Shown here: piece after piece, positions 61,318 to 64,000 of the stretch | Numbering within the stretch: the stretch's first letter is position 1 | Layout of the letters: each line of letters opens with the position of its first letter | Assembly: GCF_009688965.1 (NCBI RefSeq) | Contig: NZ_AP021875.1 | Span: 4,774,001-4,838,000, forward strand | Source: Desulfosarcina widdelii | Lineage (GTDB): Bacteria; Desulfobacterota; Desulfobacteria; Desulfobacterales; Desulfosarcinaceae | Direction of reading: 5' to 3' | Length of the DNA: 64,000 bases | The notes under the pieces: model-generated | The model's input: the letters and a program-made list of their open reading frames with translations, nothing else | The model's database searches: none | Told to the model about the DNA's origin: nothing | Translations under genes and position numbers: made by a program

Positions 61318-62541
61318 ATGAACGTCCAGATTGCCTGGCGCAATATCTGGCGCAACCCGCGCCGTACCGGTGTGATCCTGATCGCCGTGGTCATCGGCGT
61401 GTGGAGCATGATTTTTCTGGGCGCCCTGATGCGCGGTATCCTGGCAGGAATGATCCACAACGGCATCAACACCCTGACCGGCCATATCCAGATTCAGCAG
61501 ACCAGCTATCCGCAGGACCCTTCTATCGACTACCGCATCGCCGACCCCGCCGGCATTGAACCCATTCTGGCGGAGAGCTTGCCCGCAGGCAGCCAGTGGA
61601 CTCAACGGGTGCGGGTCAACGCCGTGGTCAACAACGCACGCCACAACAAAGGCGCCATCCTGGTGGGCATCGATCCGGAAAAGGAGGCCCGGTTGTCGTT
61701 TATCGGTACGGCCGTTACCCAGGGCAGCTACCTGAAAGCCGGGGAGGCCAACGCCGTGGTGGTGGGTCGGGCCCTGGCTGAGCAGTTCGAGACCGGGCTG
61801 GGACGCAAACTGATCGTGATGTCGCAGGATGCCGAGGGCCGCATCGCCTCGCGGGCCTTTCGTATCCGGGGCATCTTCCAGGCGGAAATGGAGGCCACCG
61901 AGAAAAGCTATATTTTCGTGCCCCTTCCAGCCGCCCAGAAGATGCTGAAAATAGGGGAAGCGGTGTCGGAAATCGCCATTTTACTGCCCGACCACGACCA
62001 AACCGAAAAAGCTGATCGAATGCTGAAGAAAGAGCTGGCCGGCCGAGATCTGGCAGTGCGATCCTGGACAGAGGCGCTTCCGCTGCTTCAAGCCTACCTG
62101 AAGATGTACGATTCGTTCATTCTGATCTGGTTTGTTGTGGTGTTTGTGGCCATGGGCTTCGGCATTCTCAACACCACCCTGATGGCGGTGTTCGAACGCA
62201 TGCGTGAGTTCGGTTTGCTCAAGGCCCTGGGAATGCGTCCCGGCCGTATTATCACGGGGATTTTGACTGAATCCCTGTTCATCCTGATGATGGGCCTGGT
62301 TGTTGGCAACATGCTGGGACTGGCAAGCTGTTGGGCCCTGTCGTTTCACGGCATCGACCTGTCGGCCCTGGCCAAAGGGGTGGAGTACGCCGGCATGTCG
62401 CGGCTGATTTTTCCGGTGATCTGGGCCAAGGACGTGATCAGCGCCAACCTGGTGGTGCTGCTGCTGGGTTTACTGGTCTGTCTCTATCCGGCGATCAAGG
62501 CGGCTCGCTTCACGCCGGTGGAAGCGATGGTACACAATTGA
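61318..62541 (+). CDS. ABC transporter permease (LolC/E-MacB-like) 2
   Basis: A 407-residue permease of the same design as its neighbour: N-terminal TM (about residues 18-40), periplasmic MacB_PCD domain, and three C-terminal TMs with GFGILNTTLMAVFERMREFGLLKALGMRPG. The N-termini of the two permeases share an AWRNIWRNPRRT motif, so they are paralogues that likely form a heterodimer as LolC and LolE do. It has AGAGGA before the ATG. Confidence 0.88.
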   Translation: MNVQIAWRNIWRNPRRTGVILIAVVIGVWSMIFLGALMRGILAGMIHNGINTLTGHIQIQQTSYPQDPSIDYRIADPAGIEPILAESLPAGSQWTQRVRVNAVVNNARHNKGAILVGIDPEKEARLSFIGTAVTQGSYLKAGEANAVVVGRALAEQFETGLGRKLIVMSQDAEGRIASRAFRIRGIFQAEMEATEKSYIFVPLPAAQKMLKIGEAVSEIAILLPDHDQTEKADRMLKKELAGRDLAVRSWTEALPLLQAYLKMYDSFILIWFVVVFVAMGFGILNTTLMAVFERMREFGLLKALGMRPGRIITGILTESLFILMMGLVVGNMLGLASCWALSFHGIDLSALAKGVEYAGMSRLIFPVIWAKDVISANLVVLLLGLLVCLYPAIKAARFTPVEAMVHN

Positions 62542-62587
62542 AAAAGAGAGTTCCTTCGACTTTTCAGTACTTGGAGAGTTTAAAGAA

Positions 62588-63295
62588 ATGAACAGCGAGA
62601 ATACCATAACCGCCATCGTATCCTGCCAAGGAGTATCCAAAACCTATCGACAGGGAAAGGTGAGTGTTGCCGCCCTGTCTGAAATCGACCTGGTGGCCGA
62701 AACCGGTGAGTTTCTGGCCCTGGCCGGGCCTTCAGGGTCGGGTAAGACGACCCTGCTCAACCTGATCGGCGGGTTGGACGTCCCCGACGACGGCCAGATT
62801 AAGGTTGGCGGCCAATCTTACGACGAACTGAGCGACGCCCAGATGGCGGACCTTCGTCTGCACCACATTGGATTCATCTTTCAGGCCTACAACCTGATTC
62901 CGGTGCTGTCGGCCGTGGAGAATGTGGAGTACGTGATGCTGCTGCAAGGAACGCCAACTGCCGAGCGCAGGCAGCGGGCCAGGGAGATCCTGGATATCGT
63001 CGGCCTGGAGGGAAAATACGACCGCCGCCCGGCCGAGCTTTCCGGCGGCCAGCAGCAGCGTGTGGCCGTGGCCCGGGCCATCGTCTCCAGTCCCGATATC
63101 GTTCTGGCCGACGAACCCACGGCCAACCTGGACTCCAAAACCGGCGAAAGCCTGTTGGAGCTGATGCGGCAGATGAATCGCGAACGAGGTGTGACCTTCA
63201 TCTTTTCCACCCATGATCCCATGGTCATGGAATATGCCCGGCGAATCGTGCTGCTGCGGGACGGTCGCATTACCGAGGACAACCGAAAGGCCTGA
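62588..63295 (+). CDS. LolD/MacB-type ABC transporter ATP-binding protein
   Basis: A 235-residue ABC ATPase. Walker A GPSGSGKTT (about residues 44-52), the Q-loop FIFQAYNLIPVLSAVENVEY typical of LolD/FtsE-like MacB ATPases, the ABC signature LSGGQQQRVAVARAI, Walker B VLADEPT and the H-loop STHD are all present. It energises the two permeases. Its stop lies nine bases before the outer-membrane protein gene. Confidence 0.93.
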   Translation: MNSENTITAIVSCQGVSKTYRQGKVSVAALSEIDLVAETGEFLALAGPSGSGKTTLLNLIGGLDVPDDGQIKVGGQSYDELSDAQMADLRLHHIGFIFQAYNLIPVLSAVENVEYVMLLQGTPTAERRQRAREILDIVGLEGKYDRRPAELSGGQQQRVAVARAIVSSPDIVLADEPTANLDSKTGESLLELMRQMNRERGVTFIFSTHDPMVMEYARRIVLLRDGRITEDNRKA

Positions 63296-63304
63296 TGTCG
63301 TCTG

Positions 63305-64000
63305 ATGGAAGCTACTCTCCAACATAGCGCATGGCGGCTGCTGGCCGTACTGCTGGCACTTTGCTTTCTGGCGGGAGTTCCGAACTGCCGGCCAGCTTTC
63401 GGGGCCGAGACCGAAAAAACGGACGGATTTTTCGAGGTGGGCGTTGGATGGGGCGGCCATCTGCGGGCCATCGGTACCGTGAGCTGGTTGGACGAGAACT
63501 CTGTCTACCAATTCGTGGATGACGATCCTTACTTCGATGGCCAGTTGGAAGGGCGTCTGAAAAACCGGATCGATTTTGGCAAGCGCTGGTCCATGGAGAC
63601 CCACTATGAACTGGTGGCCTTAGGGGGCGACACTTACGAGAACACCCTTGAACTGGGCACATTGCCGCCAGTTCTCTCCGAGATATCCGTTGCCGAGCAG
63701 ATTGTCGACGATAACCGCCGCCTTTTGGACCTGACCCATCTCCTCACCGAAAAGGATCGTTATCTCGCTTATCACAGGATAGACCGTCTCAACGTCTCCC
63801 ATTCTGCGGGTTGGGGGACCCTGCGCCTGGGCCGCCAGGCCCTGACCTGGGGCGACGGCCTGATTTTCAACCCCATGGATCTTTTCAACCCGTTCTCGCC
63901 CACCGCGGTGCAGCGCGACTACAAGGTGGGCGACGACATGGCCTATTTGCAGCTCCCGCTTAACACGGGAGAGTTGCAGATGCTCTATCTGCCCCGGCGG
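63305..64000 (+). CDS. Outer-membrane beta-barrel protein, partial
   Basis: The frame is open from the ATG at 63305 to the right edge (232 codons). A hydrophobic leader (LLAVLLALCFLAGVP) is followed by a mature part rich in alternating aromatic and polar residues. RLGRQALTWGDGLIFNPMD and FNPFSPTAVQRDYKVGDD resemble porin-like proteins of the DUF1302 or alginate-export type. It is the fifth gene of the operon after the LolA/LolCE/LolD-like set, so it is a good candidate for the outer-membrane partner of that exporter. The full length is not seen. Confidence 0.7.
   Translation, partial: MEATLQHSAWRLLAVLLALCFLAGVPNCRPAFGAETEKTDGFFEVGVGWGGHLRAIGTVSWLDENSVYQFVDDDPYFDGQLEGRLKNRIDFGKRWSMETHYELVALGGDTYENTLELGTLPPVLSEISVAEQIVDDNRRLLDLTHLLTEKDRYLAYHRIDRLNVSHSAGWGTLRLGRQALTWGDGLIFNPMDLFNPFSPTAVQRDYKVGDDMAYLQLPLNTGELQMLYLPRR

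Noticed and set aside
1..64000. CRISPR arrays, tRNA, rRNA, prophage or transposase genes
   Set aside because: No regularly spaced direct repeats, cloverleaf-like sequences or transposase/integrase motifs were seen.

Overview
The window looks like a chromosomal segment of a mesophilic Desulfobacterota bacterium (sulfate-reducer-like, Desulfobacteria/Desulfosarcina type). This is inferred from gene content: PrkA/YeaH, FmdB, beta-oxidation modules, many PAS/NtrC two-component systems and PilMNOPQ. Short inverted-repeat elements of a kind common in that group also point there. There is no rRNA or tRNA marker, so the placement is an inference. Coding density is high, and most genes are moderately GC-rich. 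Two AT-rich patches (about 53.4-54.1 kb and 55.2-56.4 kb) stand out as likely acquired DNA.

Layout. 0-3.5 kb (-): prkA then a yeaH-like gene that runs off the left edge, with an inverted-repeat element between them. 3.7-7.8 kb (+): a FadR/GntR-type regulator with its own operator, a glycerol-3-phosphate dehydrogenase and an FGGY kinase. 8.1-12.4 kb (+): recN, an FmdB zinc ribbon, an SH3 protein, a PfkB kinase and a YfgM-like TPR protein. 12.5-15.4 kb (-): an NtrC-type regulator and its histidine kinase. 15.8-21.3 kb (+): a small XRE protein and pilMNOPQ, closed by a strong terminator. 21.5-26.1 kb (-): an XRE-cupin regulator, then a TetR-led acyl-CoA catabolic operon (acyl-CoA dehydrogenase, enoyl-CoA hydratase, HMG-CoA-lyase-like enzyme). 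26.2-28.5 kb (+): a small membrane protein and a 2,4-dienoyl-CoA reductase-like enzyme. 28.5-35.0 kb (-): two large sensor kinases, one with about eight PAS domains. 35.2-43.1 kb (-): an MFS transporter and a MarR-controlled RND tripartite efflux system.

43.4-45.8 kb (+): a MinD/FlhG-like ATPase tightly coupled to a histidine kinase and a response regulator that carries an isolated DHp-like domain. 45.8-50.5 kb (-): five closely packed genes (D-aminoacylase-like amidohydrolase, DUF218/ElyC-like, TPR lipoprotein, RmlD-like reductase, small membrane protein). 50.6-53.2 kb (+): a candidate small RNA with promoter and terminator, alaC, and an orphan tungstate-type binding protein. 53.3-58.5 kb (+): a mosaic of an inverted-repeat element, an AT-rich HExxH protein, an aldo/keto reductase, and an ATP-grasp / cupin / metallo-beta-lactamase-fold / cyclase group. 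58.5-64.0 kb (+): a TetR-controlled envelope export operon (LolA-like protein, two LolC/E-like permeases, a LolD-like ATPase, and an outer-membrane beta-barrel protein that runs off the right edge).

The least conventional parts are the ATP-grasp/cupin/MBL/cyclase group, the MinD-kinase-regulator trio, the AT-rich HExxH gene with its flanking inverted repeats, the candidate sRNA, and the family of CGTAAAAAGT-bounded elements, one of which supplies the recN stop codon. No CRISPR array, rRNA, tRNA, prophage or transposase gene was seen.
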